NCBI RefSeq assembly: GCF_000770305.1
Contig: NZ_JNVB01000004.1
Span: 1 to 64,000, forward strand
Length of the DNA stretch: 64,000 nucleotides
Direction of reading: 5' to 3'
Source: Erwinia oleae
GTDB lineage: Bacteria; Pseudomonadota; Gammaproteobacteria; Enterobacterales; Enterobacteriaceae
A program made the translations under genes and the position numbers. Positions 20,692-30,019 of this stretch are shown in pieces (position 1 is the stretch's first letter; every line of letters begins with the position of its first letter). The notes under the pieces were generated by a model, which was not told the origin of the DNA, did no database searches, and worked only from the letters and a program-made list of their open reading frames with translations.

Positions 20692-22116
20692 TCAGGGCTG
20701 GAAAGTACCGACGCCCAGCTCATTTTCTTTGCGCGTACGCGCGATGACGGATGCAGGCGTTTCCATGCTGCGCAGATCCATCTGGTCTTCACTTCTCACC
20801 ACCACGCCGCGCAGCGAGTTTGAATAGACGTCAACGATCTCCACATCCACGAACTTACCCACCATCTCAGGCGTGCCTTCAAAGTTGACCACGCGGTTGT
20901 TTTCGGTGCGTCCTGACAGCTCCATCACGTTTTTACGCGAGGTGCCTTCCACTAAAATGCGCTGAACGGTGCCCACCATGCGTCGGCTCCAGGCCATTGC
21001 CTGCTGATTGATACGTTCCTGAAGTATCCATAGACGCTGCTTTTTCTCTTCTTCAGGTACGTCGTCTGGCAGATCTGCCGCCGGCGTGCCGGGGCGCGCC
21101 GAGTAGATAAAGCTGAAGCTCATATCGAAATTAACATCGCCGATCAGTTTCATGGTCTGCTCGAAATCCTGCTGGGTTTCGCCAGGGAAGCCGATGATGA
21201 AATCTGAGCTGATCTGAATGTTGGGACGCGCGGCGAGCAGTTTGCGGATGATCGATTTATATTCCAGCGCCGTATGCGCGCGCTTCATCAGCGTCAGAAT
21301 ACGATCGGCACCGCTCTGCACCGGCAGGTGCAGGAAGCTCACCAGCTCGGGCGTGTCGCGGTAAACCTCAATAATGTCATCGGTAAATTCGATAGGATGG
21401 CTGGTGGTGAAGCGAATGCGATCGATACCGTCAATGGCCGCCACCAGACGCAGCAGATCGGCAAACGTGCAGACCTCGCCTTCAAATGTCTCGCCGCGAT
21501 AGGCATTGACGTTCTGGCCGAGCAGGTTCACTTCACGCACGCCCTGCGCCGCCAGCTGGGCTATCTCAAACAGGATATCGTCGCACGGACGGCTCACTTC
21601 TTCGCCGCGCGTATAAGGTACGACGCAGAAGGTACAGTATTTGTTACAGCCTTCCATAATGGAAACAAACGCCGTCGGGCCGTCCGCTTTCGGTTCAGGC
21701 AGGCGATCGAACTTTTCGATTTCAGGGAAGCTGATATCCACTACCGGGCTTTTTGAACCGGCGACGGTGTTGATCATTTCCGGCAGACGGTGCAGGGTTT
21801 GCGGGCCGAAAACGATATCGACATAGCTGGCGCGCTGGCGGATGTGATCGCCTTCCTGCGATGCCACACAGCCGCCGACGCCGATAATTAAATCCGGGTT
21901 GCTTTCCTTGAGTGTTCTCCAGCGACCAAGCTGATGGAATACCTTTTCCTGGGCCTTTTCACGGATTGAACAGGTGTTGAGCAGCAGAACGTCGGCTTCT
22001 TCTGCTGCGTCTGTCAGAATGAATCCGTGGGTGCTGTTTAACAGGTCAGCCATTTTGGATGAATCATACTCATTCATCTGGCAGCCCCAGGTTTTGATAT
22101 GCAGTTTTTTAGTCAT
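20692..22116 (-). CDS. miaB: tRNA-2-methylthio-N6-isopentenyladenosine synthase MiaB
   Basis: Radical SAM methylthiotransferase acting on i6A37 of tRNAs. The 474-aa product equals E. coli MiaB. Three N-terminal cluster cysteines (WGCQM, NTCS, GGCVAS), the radical SAM motif CNKYCTFC (about residue 157) and a C-terminal TRAM domain are present. ATG 22116 is chosen by homology over the upstream frame to 22143. Confidence 0.97.
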   Translation of the reverse strand: MTKKLHIKTWGCQMNEYDSSKMADLLNSTHGFILTDAAEEADVLLLNTCSIREKAQEKVFHQLGRWRTLKESNPDLIIGVGGCVASQEGDHIRQRASYVDIVFGPQTLHRLPEMINTVAGSKSPVVDISFPEIEKFDRLPEPKADGPTAFVSIMEGCNKYCTFCVVPYTRGEEVSRPCDDILFEIAQLAAQGVREVNLLGQNVNAYRGETFEGEVCTFADLLRLVAAIDGIDRIRFTTSHPIEFTDDIIEVYRDTPELVSFLHLPVQSGADRILTLMKRAHTALEYKSIIRKLLAARPNIQISSDFIIGFPGETQQDFEQTMKLIGDVNFDMSFSFIYSARPGTPAADLPDDVPEEEKKQRLWILQERINQQAMAWSRRMVGTVQRILVEGTSRKNVMELSGRTENNRVVNFEGTPEMVGKFVDVEIVDVYSNSLRGVVVRSEDQMDLRSMETPASVIARTRKENELGVGTFQP

Positions 22117-22157
22117 CTGATTGCCGTTTATCATGCGGAACAAGGTGCAGGGCGCGT

Positions 22158-22186
22158 ATTGTAATGCTTTGACGCGGTTGTGACCA
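22158..22186 (-). promoter_or_regulatory. Candidate miaB promoter
   Basis: Minus strand -35 TGGTCA (22181-22186), 17-bp spacer, -10 TACAAT (22158-22163), giving a leader of about 35 nt to the miaB ATG. Confidence 0.5.
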
Positions 22187-22299
22187 GCGTACGACCTTTT
22201 AAAGCGTAATGGTATGGCAAATTCCGTTACACTACGCGTAAAAGAACCGCTTCTGAGCGTATAAAAGACAGGGGCCGTCCATGGGACAGGATAACGATC

Positions 22300-23478
22300 A
22301 TGCCAGATTCAATACCGAAATATGATATCGCCGTTGTGGGCGGCGGCATGGTGGGCGCCGCGCTGGCCAGCGGGCTTACCGCGCAAGGCTTCACAGTGCT
22401 GGTGCTTGAACAGCAGGCACCGGCAGAGTTTGACCGCGACAGCCAGCCTGACCTCAGGATCTCCGCCATCGGCGCCGCATCGGTGGGGCTGCTTAAGCAG
22501 CTTGACGTGTGGCAGGCTGTGCAGCAAATGCGCTGCGCGCCTTACCGCCGGCTGGAAACCTGGGAGTGGCACTCCGTGCGCGTGAACTTTGATGCACAAT
22601 CGCTTGGCCTGCCGGAACTGGGCTATATGGTGGAAAACAGCGTGCTACAGCGCGCGCTGTGGGAGCGTTTGCAACGGCAGCAGGTGAATATACTCTCTCC
22701 GGCGCGGCTGAGCGATTTGCAGCCGCACAGCGGCGGATGGCATCTGCGGCTGGAGGGCGGTAAAACGGTTTCCGCGCGGCTGGTGGTGGGCGCCGATGGC
22801 GCTAACTCACAGGTACGCCAGCTCGCCGGCATTGGCATTCACGGCTGGAATTATACGCAATCCTGCATGCTGATTAGCGTCAAATGCGGACGCGACGCGG
22901 GAGATTGCACCTGGCAACAGTTCACGCCGGACGGCCCGCGCGCCTTTCTTCCTCTTTTTGACGGTTGGGCTTCGCTGGTGTGGTATGACAAACCAGCGCG
23001 TATTCGGCAGCTTCAGGCAATGAACATGCTGCAACTGGAAAAAGAGATTCATGCGCACTTTCCCGCACGGCTGGGCCAGGTGACGCCGGTTACCGCAGGT
23101 GCCTTCCCGCTGGTGCGACGCCATGCCACGCGCTATGTATTGCCGGGGCTGGCGCTGGTGGGCGACGCCGCGCATACCATCAATCCGCTGGCGGGGCAGG
23201 GGGTGAATCTGGGCTATCGCGATGTGGATGCGCTGATTGAGACGCTGACAGCGTCGCGCGCGCGCGCGGAGAACTGGGCGTCTGAAGCGACGCTGCTGCG
23301 TTATCAACGCCAGCGGCAGAGAGACAATTTGCTGATGCAAAGCGGGATGGATCTGTTTTACTTCACCTTCAGTAATCAGGTGGCGCCATTGCGGATTATG
23401 CGCAATCTGGGGCTGATGGTTGCTGAGCGTTCAGGCGTGTTGAAGCGTCAGGCGCTGCGCTATGCGTTGGGCTTATAG
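22300..23478 (+). CDS. ubiF: 3-demethoxyubiquinol 3-hydroxylase UbiF
   Basis: FAD monooxygenase that hydroxylates C6 of demethoxyubiquinone in ubiquinone synthesis. 392 aa (E. coli 391). FAD-binding GxGxxG is [11 protein letters not shown] (about 10-20); the second FAD motif is [23 protein letters not shown] (about 283-305, a DG/GD type). ACAGGA lies upstream of ATG 22300. It is divergent from miaB and converges on the tRNA operon. Confidence 0.96.
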   Translation: MPDSIPKYDIAVVGGGMVGAALASGLTAQGFTVLVLEQQAPAEFDRDSQPDLRISAIGAASVGLLKQLDVWQAVQQMRCAPYRRLETWEWHSVRVNFDAQSLGLPELGYMVENSVLQRALWERLQRQQVNILSPARLSDLQPHSGGWHLRLEGGKTVSARLVVGADGANSQVRQLAGIGIHGWNYTQSCMLISVKCGRDAGDCTWQQFTPDGPRAFLPLFDGWASLVWYDKPARIRQLQAMNMLQLEKEIHAHFPARLGQVTPVTAGAFPLVRRHATRYVLPGLALVGDAAHTINPLAGQGVNLGYRDVDALIETLTASRARAENWASEATLLRYQRQRQRDNLLMQSGMDLFYFTFSNQVAPLRIMRNLGLMVAERSGVLKRQALRYALGL

Positions 23479-23523
23479 CATGGGCGGGGGAAGCATTCTC
23501 CCGCGTTGCTGACGCACAGCAAT

Positions 23524-23551
23524 AAAAAAGCCCGCATAAGCGGGCTTTTTT
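23524..23551. terminator. Bidirectional terminator between ubiF and the tRNA operon
   Basis: AAAAAAGCCCGC-ATAA-GCGGGCTTTTTT: a GC stem flanked by A-run and T-run, so it works on both strands. Confidence 0.93.
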
Positions 23552-23557
23552 ATTAAG

Positions 23558-23632
23558 TGGCTGGGGTGCAGGGATTCGAACCCCGGAATGCTGGTATCAG
23601 AAACCAGAGCCTTACCACTTGGCGACACCCCA
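23558..23632 (-). tRNA. glnX: tRNA-Gln (anticodon CUG), glnX position
   Basis: 75 nt with cloverleaf, CCA encoded and anticodon CTG in TTTCTGATA. Last gene of the seven-tRNA operon. It differs from the copy at 23672 at two bases (D-loop and the base after the D stem). Confidence 0.95.
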
Positions 23633-23671
23633 ATTTTTCATTGCGACCCGCAAGGCAGGTCGTCTTTTTTA

Positions 23672-23746
23672 TGGCTGGGGTGCAGGGATTCGAACCCCGG
23701 AATGCTGGTATCAGAAACCAGTGCCTTACCGCTTGGCGACACCCCA
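23672..23746 (-). tRNA. glnV: tRNA-Gln (anticodon CUG), glnV position
   Basis: 75 nt, anticodon CTG, CCA encoded. Spacer to the next tRNA is 39 nt and can form a small GACC/GGTC hairpin. Confidence 0.95.
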
Positions 23747-23753
23747 ATAAAAT

Positions 23754-23830
23754 TGGTGGCTACTACGGGAATCGAACCTGTGACCCCAGCATTATGAGTG
23801 CTGTGCTCTAACCAGCTGAGCTAAGTAGCC
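23754..23830 (-). tRNA. metU: Elongator tRNA-Met (CAU), metU position
   Basis: 77 nt, anticodon CAT in ACTCATAAT, CCA encoded. Acceptor stem GGCTACT / AGTAGCC: pair 7-66 is U-A, where the metT copy has G-C. Confidence 0.95.
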
Positions 23831-23866
23831 AAATTTTACTGCGTACAACGTTAACATACTTTTGCG

Positions 23867-23941
23867 TGGCTGGGATACCTGGATTCGAACCAGGGAATGC
23901 CGGTATCAAAAACCGGTGCCTTACCGCTTGGCGATATCCCA
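23867..23941 (-). tRNA. glnW: tRNA-Gln (anticodon UUG), glnW position
   Basis: 75 nt, anticodon TTG in TTTTTGATA. Acceptor stem TGGGATA / TATCCCA; pair 5-68 is A-U, while the neighbouring copy has G-C. Confidence 0.95.
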
Positions 23942-23977
23942 ATGTCCGTTTCACAAAGTACAGCGACCATCAAAAAC

Positions 23978-24052
23978 TGGCTGGGGTACCTGGATTCGAA
24001 CCAGGGAATGCCGGTATCAAAAACCGGTGCCTTACCGCTTGGCGATACCCCA
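23978..24052 (-). tRNA. glnU: tRNA-Gln (anticodon UUG), glnU position
   Basis: 75 nt, anticodon TTG, acceptor stem TGGGGTA / TACCCCA, CCA encoded. Otherwise the same as the copy at 23867. Confidence 0.95.
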
Positions 24053-24075
24053 TCCGTGCATTACCGATTTGGAAA

Positions 24076-24160
24076 TGGTGCGGGAGGCGAGACTTGAACT
24101 CGCACACCTTGCGGCGCCAGAACCTAAATCTGGTGCGTCTACCAATTTCGCCACTCCCGC
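24076..24160 (-). tRNA. leuW: tRNA-Leu (anticodon UAG)
   Basis: 85 nt class II tRNA with a long variable arm (GGCGCCGCAAGGTGT region), anticodon TAG in GATTTAGGT, CCA encoded. Confidence 0.95.
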
Positions 24161-24168
24161 AAAAAAGA

Positions 24169-24245
24169 TGGTGGCTACGACGGGAATCGAACCTGTGACC
24201 CCAGCATTATGAGTGCTGTGCTCTAACCAGCTGAGCTACGTAGCC
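24169..24245 (-). tRNA. metT: Elongator tRNA-Met (CAU), metT position
   Basis: 77 nt, first gene of the operon. Acceptor stem GGCTACG / CGTAGCC, anticodon CAT, CCA encoded. Only 8 nt separate it from leuW. Confidence 0.95.
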
Positions 24246-24284
24246 ATCTTTTTTCGCGCAACCTTCATCGGCGTTGCGGGGCGC

Positions 24285-24313
24285 ATTATGCGTATTGCGT
24301 CTTTTAGCGTCAA
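24285..24313 (-). promoter_or_regulatory. Promoter of the tRNA operon
   Basis: Minus strand -35 TTGACG (24308-24313), 17-bp spacer, -10 CATAAT (24285-24290), then GCGCCCCGC, the GC-rich discriminator typical of stringently controlled stable RNA promoters. Confidence 0.85.
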
Positions 24314-24416
24314 CAAATTTTTTCCCGTTTTTGCCCTGAAACGGGTTGTTTGTCTGGCTTATAACCAGCCTGCCGATTAAATCAGCAAATTCCCGCGCTG
24401 ACAGCGGAATAACAGA

Positions 24417-24447
24417 AAATAACGGGCTGAATATCAGCCCGTTATTT
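24417..24447 (-). terminator. Rho-independent terminator after asnB
   Basis: 14-bp perfect stem AAATAACGGGCTGA / TCAGCCCGTTATTT with a 3-nt loop, followed on the minus strand by TCTGTTATT. The stem itself ends in a T-run. Confidence 0.85.
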
Positions 24448-24465
24448 ATCGTGTCTTACCGTGTA

Positions 24466-26130
24466 TTAATAGGCGGACTGGTGAACGCCTACCGCACGTC
24501 CTGACGGATCGTCCATGGTTTTGAACGCTTCATCCCATTCAATGGCTTTTGCGGATGAACAGGCCACGGAAGGGCCGCCCGGCACGCATTCTGCCGCGCT
24601 GGGCAGCGGGAACAGCTCTTCGAAGATTTCGCGATACACGTAGCCCTCTTTTGAGCTCGGCGTATTGTGTGGAAAGCGGAAGTGCGCCGTTGCCAGTTGC
24701 TGATCGCTGACCTGCTTCGCGGCGATCTCTTTTAGCGTGTCGATCCAGCTGTAGCCCACGCCGTCGGAGAACTGCTCTTTCTGGCGCCACGCCACGCTCT
24801 CCGGCAAATAAGAGGAGAAGCATTCACGCAGAATATGTTTTTCCATTTTGCCGTTTTGCCCGCACATTTTATCCTGCGGGTTGATGCGCATGGCAACGTC
24901 GAGGAACTTTTTGTCCAGGAAAGGCACGCGCGCTTCAACGCCCCAGGCAGACATTGCTTTGTTGGCGCGAGCGCAATCAAACATATGCAGCGCGAGCAGC
25001 TTGCGGACGTTTTCTTCGTGGAATTCCTTCGCGTTGGGCGCCTTATGGAAATAGAGATAGCCGCCAAAGACTTCGTCCGCGCCTTCGCCGGAAAGCACCA
25101 TTTTAATACCCATTGCTTTGATTTTACGCGACATCAGGTACATCGGCGTTGAGGCGCGAATGGTGGTCACATCATAGGTTTCAATGTGATAGATCACGTC
25201 GCGAATAGCATCGAGGCCTTCCTGCACCGTAAAGTGTATTTCATGGTGTACGGTGCCCAGATGATCCGCCACGGATTTCGCGGCTTTCAGATCGGGCGAG
25301 CCTTCCAGGCCTACGGCGAAAGAGTGCAACTGCGGCCACCAGGCTTCGCTCTTGTCCTGATCCTCAACGCGCTTGGCGGCGTACTTTTTGGTGATCGCTG
25401 AAATAATCGATGAATCCAGACCGCCTGACAGCAGTACGCCGTAAGGCACGTCGGACATCAGGTGCGTTTTAACCGACTCTTCCAGCGCGTCTTTCAGCGC
25501 AACAGCATCCGTTTTGTTGTTTTCAACGGCTTCATAGCTGAACCAGTCGCGCTGCCAGTAGCGACGAATTTCGCCGTCGGTGCTGGACATATAGCTTCCC
25601 GGCGGGAATTCTTTAATGGTTTTGCACACCGGCACCAGCGCCTTCATTTCTGAAGCGACAAACAGGTTACCGTGTTCGTCATTGCCCATATAAAGCGGAA
25701 TGATCCCGATGTGGTCGCGGCCAATCAGCCAGCTCTTTTTCACGCTGTCGTAGAGAACAAAGGCAAACATTCCCTGTAGGTCGTCAAGGAAATCAACGCC
25801 TTTTTCCTGATACAACGCCAGGATCACTTCGCAGTCAGAACCGGTCTGGAATTCATAACGATCGCCCAGTTCAGCGCGCAGCGCCTGGTGGTTGTAGATT
25901 TCACCATTGACGGCCAGCACGTGCGTGCGTGCGGCATTAAACAGCGGCTGCGCGCCGTTGTTAACGTCGACAATTGACAGACGTTCGTGCGAAAGAATGG
26001 CGTTATCGTCCGCATAGATGCCGGACCAGTCCGGGCCGCGATGACGCATCAGACGGGAAAGCTCCAGGGCTTTCTTACGCAACTCAACAGGATCGCTTTT
26101 CAGATCCAGCACGCCAAAAATTGAACACAT
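24466..26130 (-). CDS. asnB: Asparagine synthetase B (glutamine-hydrolysing)
   Basis: Converts aspartate to asparagine with glutamine and ATP. 554 aa, as E. coli AsnB. Cys2 after the initiator Met (MCSIFGV) is the glutaminase nucleophile; the N-terminal class II GATase has RLSIVD and NGEIYNH, and the synthetase domain has the PP-loop LLSGGLDSS (about residue 230). ATG 26130 is required to expose Cys2; AGGAAG precedes it. The frame is open to 26163 without homology. Confidence 0.97.
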   Translation of the reverse strand: MCSIFGVLDLKSDPVELRKKALELSRLMRHRGPDWSGIYADDNAILSHERLSIVDVNNGAQPLFNAARTHVLAVNGEIYNHQALRAELGDRYEFQTGSDCEVILALYQEKGVDFLDDLQGMFAFVLYDSVKKSWLIGRDHIGIIPLYMGNDEHGNLFVASEMKALVPVCKTIKEFPPGSYMSSTDGEIRRYWQRDWFSYEAVENNKTDAVALKDALEESVKTHLMSDVPYGVLLSGGLDSSIISAITKKYAAKRVEDQDKSEAWWPQLHSFAVGLEGSPDLKAAKSVADHLGTVHHEIHFTVQEGLDAIRDVIYHIETYDVTTIRASTPMYLMSRKIKAMGIKMVLSGEGADEVFGGYLYFHKAPNAKEFHEENVRKLLALHMFDCARANKAMSAWGVEARVPFLDKKFLDVAMRINPQDKMCGQNGKMEKHILRECFSSYLPESVAWRQKEQFSDGVGYSWIDTLKEIAAKQVSDQQLATAHFRFPHNTPSSKEGYVYREIFEELFPLPSAAECVPGGPSVACSSAKAIEWDEAFKTMDDPSGRAVGVHQSAY

Positions 26131-26373
26131 AGCTAACTTCCTCCCGACATCCCTGAATAACATTATTCTTTAATGGCGACCTATTTCGCCCGATAGATAA
26201 GAAAATGCGTCAGACGCAGGCATGATGCAAGCAATTTAGCTTTTCTGTGAAAAAAAGTCTGTTGCGTGGCGCAGATTATTGATGATTATTCATTTTTATA
26301 CGCGAAAAATTATCGTATCGGTAAAAAGATGGGAATACTGTTCATTATTTAATCGACGAACTGAAGATTCGTT
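26131..26373. other. asnB upstream region
   Basis: About 240 bp, AT-rich, without a gene. It should hold the asnB promoter; TTGCAT-17-CATTTT around 26205-26235 on the minus strand is a weak candidate. In E. coli nagD lies between nagC and asnB; it is absent here and I see no remnant. Confidence 0.4.
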
Positions 26374-26409
26374 TATTAAAAAATGAGATGCGCAGGCCAG
26401 GCTGCGCAT
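26374..26409 (-). terminator. Terminator after nagC
   Basis: Stem ATGCGCAG / CTGCGCAT (26388-26395, 26402-26409) followed on the minus strand by CTCATTTTTTAAT. It ends the nagBAC operon. Confidence 0.8.
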
Positions 26410-26419
26410 TGAGAAAGCG

Positions 26420-27646
26420 TTATGGGCGGCCTTCAAGAAGATGTTGTAGCAGGATACCGTTCAGCATGGCGCGCTTTGCCAGCGCGAAGGCGCCAATCGC
26501 AGAGCGGTGATCGATTTCGGAGCGCACGACCGGCAAATTTTTACGGAAAGCTTTTAATACCTGCGTATTGATGCAGCCCTCGATGGCGGGCAACAATACG
26601 CGGTCAGCCTCAGTGATTTCACCGGCAATAACGACTTTTTGCGGGTTGAACAGGTTAATGGCTATCGCCACCGCTTTGCCCAGATGGCGCCCCACGAATT
26701 CAATGACCTCGGTTGCCAGCGCGTCGCCGCGATTGGCCGCTTTACAAATTTGCGGCATATGGCAATCCTCCAGCGTCAGCGAGCTGGGATAGCCCTGCGT
26801 TAACAGATTGCGGACGCGATTCTCTATGGCACCATTCGCAGCAATGGTTTCCAGACAACCGAAATTGCCGCAGTGACAGCGTTCGCCCAGCGGATCGACC
26901 TGAATATGACCAAGCTCGCCGACGTTGCCGTTGCTGCCGAGAAAAATGTGGCCGTTGGCGATAATACCCGCTCCTGTGCCGCGATGAACGCGCACTAAAA
27001 TTGAGTCTGCGCAATCGCGCGACGCACCAAAATAGTGCTCCGCCAGCGCCAGACTGCGTATATCGTGGCCGACGAAGCTGGTGACGTTAAAGCGCTCCTG
27101 GAGTCTTGCCACCAGCGGCCAGTAGCTCACGTTGATATGCGGCATATAGCGGATTACGCCGTTATTGGGGTCAACCAGGCCCGGCAGGATCACCGCAATT
27201 GCGATCAGCTCACGCAGCTTGCGCTGGTGCAGTTCGCTGAAGGTGGCAATGGCGTTAAAAAGGGCGAGTTCCAGATCCTCCTGCGAGCGTTCCGGCAGGG
27301 GATAGTCTTCCTGCGCCAGCGATTTGCCGCTCAGGTCGAAAAGCGTCAGCGTGGCGTCATTGCGGCCGAGGCGTACGCCGATAGTATGAAAACCCCGGGT
27401 TTCGGTAATAATTGAAATAGCGCGGCGGCCTCCGGTGGAGGCCTGCTGATCAACTTCTTTGATCAATCCGCGTTCAATAAGCTGGCGGGTGATTTTGGTG
27501 ACGCTGGCGGGCGCAAGCTGGCTGTGCTCGGCAATCTGAATGCGCGAAATGGGCCCCTGCTGGTCAATCAACCGATAGACGGCCGCGCTGTTGAGTTGCT
27601 TTACAAGATCGACATTTCCGATTTGAGCCAGGCCGCCATTGGTCAT
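26420..27646 (-). CDS. nagC: N-acetylglucosamine repressor NagC (ROK family)
   Basis: Repressor of amino-sugar genes; inducer is GlcNAc-6-phosphate. 408 aa (E. coli 406). N-terminal winged helix-turn-helix about residues 30-60 (SRIQIAEHSQLAPASVTKIT), then the ROK domain with the zinc motif CHCGNFGCLE (about 257-266) and GHDIRSLALAEHYFG. Third gene of nagB-nagA-nagC, 7 bp after nagA, so it controls its own operon. Confidence 0.96.
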   Translation of the reverse strand: MTNGGLAQIGNVDLVKQLNSAAVYRLIDQQGPISRIQIAEHSQLAPASVTKITRQLIERGLIKEVDQQASTGGRRAISIITETRGFHTIGVRLGRNDATLTLFDLSGKSLAQEDYPLPERSQEDLELALFNAIATFSELHQRKLRELIAIAVILPGLVDPNNGVIRYMPHINVSYWPLVARLQERFNVTSFVGHDIRSLALAEHYFGASRDCADSILVRVHRGTGAGIIANGHIFLGSNGNVGELGHIQVDPLGERCHCGNFGCLETIAANGAIENRVRNLLTQGYPSSLTLEDCHMPQICKAANRGDALATEVIEFVGRHLGKAVAIAINLFNPQKVVIAGEITEADRVLLPAIEGCINTQVLKAFRKNLPVVRSEIDHRSAIGAFALAKRAMLNGILLQHLLEGRP

Positions 27647-27653
27647 TCAGTAT

Positions 27654-28802
27654 CTACTCACTTAAGACTTCATCGCCATTAACGATAGTCTGGATTATTT
27701 TATAGTCGCGCGTGAAAACCGTCAGGTTTGCCACTTTTCCGGCTTCAACAGTACCCAATGTTTTATCGATTCCCATTGCTTTGGCCGGATAAAACGTCGC
27801 CATGCGCAACGCTTCGTCAAGCGCAATTCCAACATGTTCGACGCTGTTCGCAACCGCTTCGATCATTGTCAATGCAGAACCGCTCAGCGTGCCGTTTTCA
27901 TCCACGCACAGTCCGTCGCGATAGTATATTGTTTTTCCTGCAAAAATGAACTTGTCAATTGCAGCACCCGCCGGCGCAGTCGCGTCTGTCACCAGGATCA
28001 ACTTGTCGCCTTTAACGCGTTTGGCATTACGGATATTGGCGTAATGAACATGCAGTCCGTCAGCGATAATGCCGCAGTACACCTCTGGCGCATCCAACAA
28101 CGCGCCGATCAGGCCGGGTTCACGACCAGAAGTGGTAGGCATGGCGTTATAGAGATGCGTCGAAAAACGGATGCCGGCAGCAATGCCGCAGCGTGCTTCA
28201 TCATAGGTAGCGTGGCTGTGACCGCTGGAAATAATGATACCGGCGTCGGAAAGCTGGCGAATAAAGCGGCTGTCAACCTGCTCAGGCGCGAGGGTGATTT
28301 TAGTAATGACGTCGGCATTGGCGCAGAGAAAATCGACCAGTTCCTGAGTGGGTTTACGAATCAAAGCGGGGTTGTGCGTGCCGGGTTTACGCGGGCTCAG
28401 CCACGGGCCTTCCAGGTGTAGCCCCAGCGCTTTATTCTCATTTTGAGAAAGCCACATGCGCATCACGTCAACTGCACGCTTCATCATCTCGTCGGTACTG
28501 GTGATAAGCGTTGGTAAAAAACTGGTGCAGCCTGATTTTTCGTTCGCTTTCTGCATGATGCTCAGCGTTTCAATGCTCAGCGCGCTGATGTCGTCATTGA
28601 ACTGTACGCCGCCGCAGCCGTTGAGCTGCAAATCGATAAAGCCGGGAGCAATGATTGCGCCGTTTACATCACGCGTGGTCACGCCAGCAGGCAGTGCGTT
28701 CAACGGACAGACGCGTTCAATCAGACCCTCTGCAATGACAACGGCATGATTATCCAGAATCTCGTGGCCGGTATAAATACGGCCATTGGTTAAAGCGTAC
28801 AT
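27654..28802 (-). CDS. nagA: N-acetylglucosamine-6-phosphate deacetylase
   Basis: Deacetylates GlcNAc-6-P to glucosamine-6-P. 382 aa, E. coli length. Metal/active-site motifs: [16 protein letters not shown] (Glu of the metal site), [19 protein letters not shown] and [10 protein letters not shown] with the catalytic Asp. It follows nagB by 77 bp. Confidence 0.97.
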   Translation of the reverse strand: MYALTNGRIYTGHEILDNHAVVIAEGLIERVCPLNALPAGVTTRDVNGAIIAPGFIDLQLNGCGGVQFNDDISALSIETLSIMQKANEKSGCTSFLPTLITSTDEMMKRAVDVMRMWLSQNENKALGLHLEGPWLSPRKPGTHNPALIRKPTQELVDFLCANADVITKITLAPEQVDSRFIRQLSDAGIIISSGHSHATYDEARCGIAAGIRFSTHLYNAMPTTSGREPGLIGALLDAPEVYCGIIADGLHVHYANIRNAKRVKGDKLILVTDATAPAGAAIDKFIFAGKTIYYRDGLCVDENGTLSGSALTMIEAVANSVEHVGIALDEALRMATFYPAKAMGIDKTLGTVEAGKVANLTVFTRDYKIIQTIVNGDEVLSE

Positions 28803-28879
28803 AGTTTCCCCCCGGAAATTTTCGACGCGACGACCGCCTGTGGTCCTGGCGTCGCGCCGTTAAACACTGTGCTGGCAAC

Positions 28880-29680
28880 TTACAGATCTTTCACGTTTTC
28901 CGCTTCCATTTCACGGAAGTATTTAACGGTTTTCACCTTCAGTTCCATGGTGGCAGGCTCGTCACAAACGACCACGGCTTTCGCATGCAGTTGCAGGCAG
29001 CTGATGGTCCACATGTGGTTAACATTGCCTTCAACGGCAGCCTGAAGCGCCTGCGCTTTCACGTGGCCGATAACCAGAATCATCACCTCTTCGGCGTCCA
29101 GCAGCGTGCCGACGCCGACGGTCAGGGCATATTTCGGCACCTGATTGACATCGCCATCAAAGAAGCGAGAGTTCGCTACGCGCGTATCGTGGGTCAGCGT
29201 TTTGATGCGGGTGCGGGAAGCCAGTGAAGAGGCTGGTTCGTTAAACGCGATATGACCGTCGTTGCCCACGCCGCCCATAAACAGATGGATTTTGCCATAA
29301 GCACGAATTTTTTCTTCATATTGACGGCATTCGGCATCAATATCTTCTGCGTTACCGTTAAGCAGGTTGATGTTTTCAGGTTGAATATCAACGTGATCGA
29401 AGAAATTTCTGTACATAAAGCTGTGGTAGCTTTCCGGATGCTCTTTCGGCAGGCCGACATATTCATCCATATTGAACGTTACAACATGTTTAAAGCTGAC
29501 CTGGCCCGCTTTATGCATCTCAATCAGATGTTTGTAGGCTTCAAGCGGCGTTCCGCCAGTAGGAAGTCCAAGAACGAACGGGCGTTCAGCGGTGGGTTTG
29601 AAGGCATTGATACGATTAACGATATGGCGGGCGGCCCATTTGCCAACCTGTGTTGGCGTAGCCAGAGGAATCAATCTCAT
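28880..29680 (-). CDS. nagB: Glucosamine-6-phosphate deaminase
   Basis: Converts glucosamine-6-P to fructose-6-P and ammonia; allosterically activated by GlcNAc-6-P. 266 aa, starting [20 protein letters not shown] as in E. coli. The signature [12 protein letters not shown] and [20 protein letters not shown] are present. ATG 29680 has GAGGTGCTAC upstream; the frame open to 29692 has no support. First gene of nagBAC, divergent from nagE. Confidence 0.97.
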   Translation of the reverse strand: MRLIPLATPTQVGKWAARHIVNRINAFKPTAERPFVLGLPTGGTPLEAYKHLIEMHKAGQVSFKHVVTFNMDEYVGLPKEHPESYHSFMYRNFFDHVDIQPENINLLNGNAEDIDAECRQYEEKIRAYGKIHLFMGGVGNDGHIAFNEPASSLASRTRIKTLTHDTRVANSRFFDGDVNQVPKYALTVGVGTLLDAEEVMILVIGHVKAQALQAAVEGNVNHMWTISCLQLHAKAVVVCDEPATMELKVKTVKYFREMEAENVKDL

Positions 29681-29796
29681 GTAGCACCTCATTTAAACAG
29701 AAACAAAAACAGGAAGAAGGATGGAACGGCGATTGCGATAGTGTCAAATTAACACAGCTTCAGGTTAAGACTTCCGAAGAACTTATCCGTTCTGAT

Positions 29797-29812
29797 TTTT
29801 CGGATCATAAAA
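29797..29812 (-). promoter_or_regulatory. NagC operator-like palindrome over the nagB promoter
   Basis: Minus strand TTTTATGATCCGAAAA (16 bp, palindromic but for two inner pairs) contains the -10 candidate TATGAT (29804-29809). The inferred transcription start near 29797 puts the CRP site centre at about -71.5. Bound NagC here would block polymerase. Confidence 0.6.
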
Positions 29813-29860
29813 TAAGTTTACAGCGATAGCCAGTCATGTCGTCTCTTTCGCACCAATTTT

Positions 29861-29876
29861 GGTGATAAAAGTCACA
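29861..29876. promoter_or_regulatory. CRP binding site between nagB and nagE
   Basis: GGTGA-TAAAAG-TCACA matches TGTGA-N6-TCACA at nine of ten positions. It lies near the middle of the divergent promoter region, at about -61.5 for nagE and about -71.5 for nagB. Confidence 0.8.
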
Positions 29877-29888
29877 TATACGGCGGTT

Positions 29889-29909
29889 TTAATTTGCGGA
29901 GCGAATTAA
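29889..29909. promoter_or_regulatory. NagC operator-like palindrome at nagE
   Basis: A 21-bp inverted repeat, TTAATTTGC / GCGAATTAA with a 3-bp centre (one mismatch), overlaps the nagE -35. Its centre is about 95 bp from the nagB operator, close to nine helical turns, which fits a NagC repression loop as known for E. coli nag genes. Confidence 0.65.
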
Positions 29910-29923
29910 TTTTTCAATACACT
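29894..29923 (+). promoter_or_regulatory. nagE promoter
   Basis: -35 TTGCGG (29894-29899), 18-bp spacer, -10 TACACT (29918-29923). The poor -35 fits CRP-dependent activation. Confidence 0.55.
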
Positions 29924-30019
29924 CCGTTTCAGGGTTTTTGATGTCATATAAAAACCACACAGCCGTGATAACAAAACAAAACGGCCACGTGCGCCTTAAC
30001 AGGTCTCATAGGGGGAAAG

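Noticed and set aside
23558-24052. Near-identical spaced repeats resembling a repeat array
   Set aside because: They are four tRNA-Gln genes with correct cloverleaf ends, not CRISPR repeats.
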